64,000 nt of DNA from positions 372,001 through 436,000 of the forward strand of contig NZ_JAPDRA010000001.1 of the NCBI RefSeq assembly GCF_026013525.1, in the 5' to 3' direction. The DNA is from Sphingomonas canadensis (GTDB taxonomy: Bacteria; Pseudomonadota; Alphaproteobacteria; Sphingomonadales; Sphingomonadaceae). Position numbers and translations under genes: made by a program. Position 1 is the first letter of the stretch, and every line of letters starts with the position of its first letter. Below the pieces are notes generated by a model. It saw only the letters and a program-made list of their open reading frames with translations. It was not told the DNA's origin and made no database searches. This document shows positions 63,927 to 64,000 of the stretch, in pieces.

Positions 63927-64000
63927 TTCAGATCCTCAGCATCCAGGGGTTCGAGCGATGTCAGGCGGACGGCCGCGCGGCCGTTTGCGGTGCCCACCAG
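63923..64000 (-). CDS. fliM: Flagellar motor switch protein FliM (partial, C-terminal 25 residues)
   Basis: The last 25 codons of a gene that enters from the right edge, reading GTANGRAAVRLTSLEPLD and then AEDLK before the stop at 63923. Its position immediately before fliN and the NGRAAVRL motif fit the C-terminal end of FliM, the CheY-binding switch protein. The stop overlaps the fliN ATG by 4 bp. Confidence 0.7.
   Translation of the reverse strand: MVGTANGRAAVRLTSLEPLDAEDLK

Overview
The window is high-GC chromosomal DNA that reads as a Sphingomonas-like alphaproteobacterium (Sphingomonadaceae). The signs are a class I lysyl-tRNA synthetase, a short second-type glutamyl-tRNA synthetase, a carotenoid hydroxylase (CrtZ), a ribB-type gene whose GTP cyclohydrolase II half has lost its zinc cysteines, TonB-dependent nutrient uptake, and flagellar export genes followed by fliD-fliS. 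This placement is inferred from gene families and layout, not from a marker-gene comparison.

Left core (1-30277): a sixA-like phosphatase cut by the window edge and a DinG/XPD-type helicase; lysS; a DUF389 membrane protein; nhaA; a sucC-etfB-etfA-phyH operon; crtZ coupled to a TauE/SafE permease; prs; gltX; a tonB-like gene; a ribD-ribE-ribBX-ribH operon; an Old Yellow Enzyme; an EamA transporter; a COQ9-family gene; feoA-feoB behind a Fur-box-like palindrome; ssb; a lipoprotein gene; a phospholipase-D protein coupled to an orphan lasso-peptide-B2-like protein; rpoZ; ppx/gppA-rlmE; and tRNA-Gln(CTG) with a clear promoter.

Accessory island (about 30294-50085): directly downstream of the tRNA lies a compact ten-gene minus-strand operon. 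In transcription order it encodes a TonB-dependent receptor, a secreted alpha/beta-hydrolase, two GH1 enzymes, two secreted HSL-type esterases, a sugar MFS permease, a GH37 trehalase, a second secreted alpha/beta-hydrolase paralogue and a GH42 beta-galactosidase. Start and stop codons overlap at nearly every junction. A divergent LacI-family regulator sits next to two perfect palindromes. The gene set suggests uptake, de-esterification and deglycosylation of an acylated, beta-linked glycoside that finally yields a trehalose-like disaccharide. To the right are a dCTP-deaminase-like gene lacking its N-terminus, the C-terminal remnant of a TniB/TnsC transposition ATPase, and a long TniQ/TnsD-type protein. 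The right edge carries three contiguous repeats ending in TGACA. The left edge, about 20 bp past the tRNA, carries matching motifs in the same order. I therefore propose a decayed Tn7/Tn5053-like element of about 20 kb carrying the glycoside locus as cargo. No target-site duplication is visible.

Right core (50230-64000): a small membrane protein; a TlpA-like thioredoxin; an argH-lipoprotein-lysA-precorrin-2 dehydrogenase-zntB-like operon; a single-domain response regulator; an FMN reductase; a CaiB-type CoA-transferase; a perfect 18-bp inverted repeat between convergent genes; and a flagellar operon transcribed leftward as fliM(partial)-fliN-fliO-fliP-fliQ-fliR-flhB-fliD-fliS.
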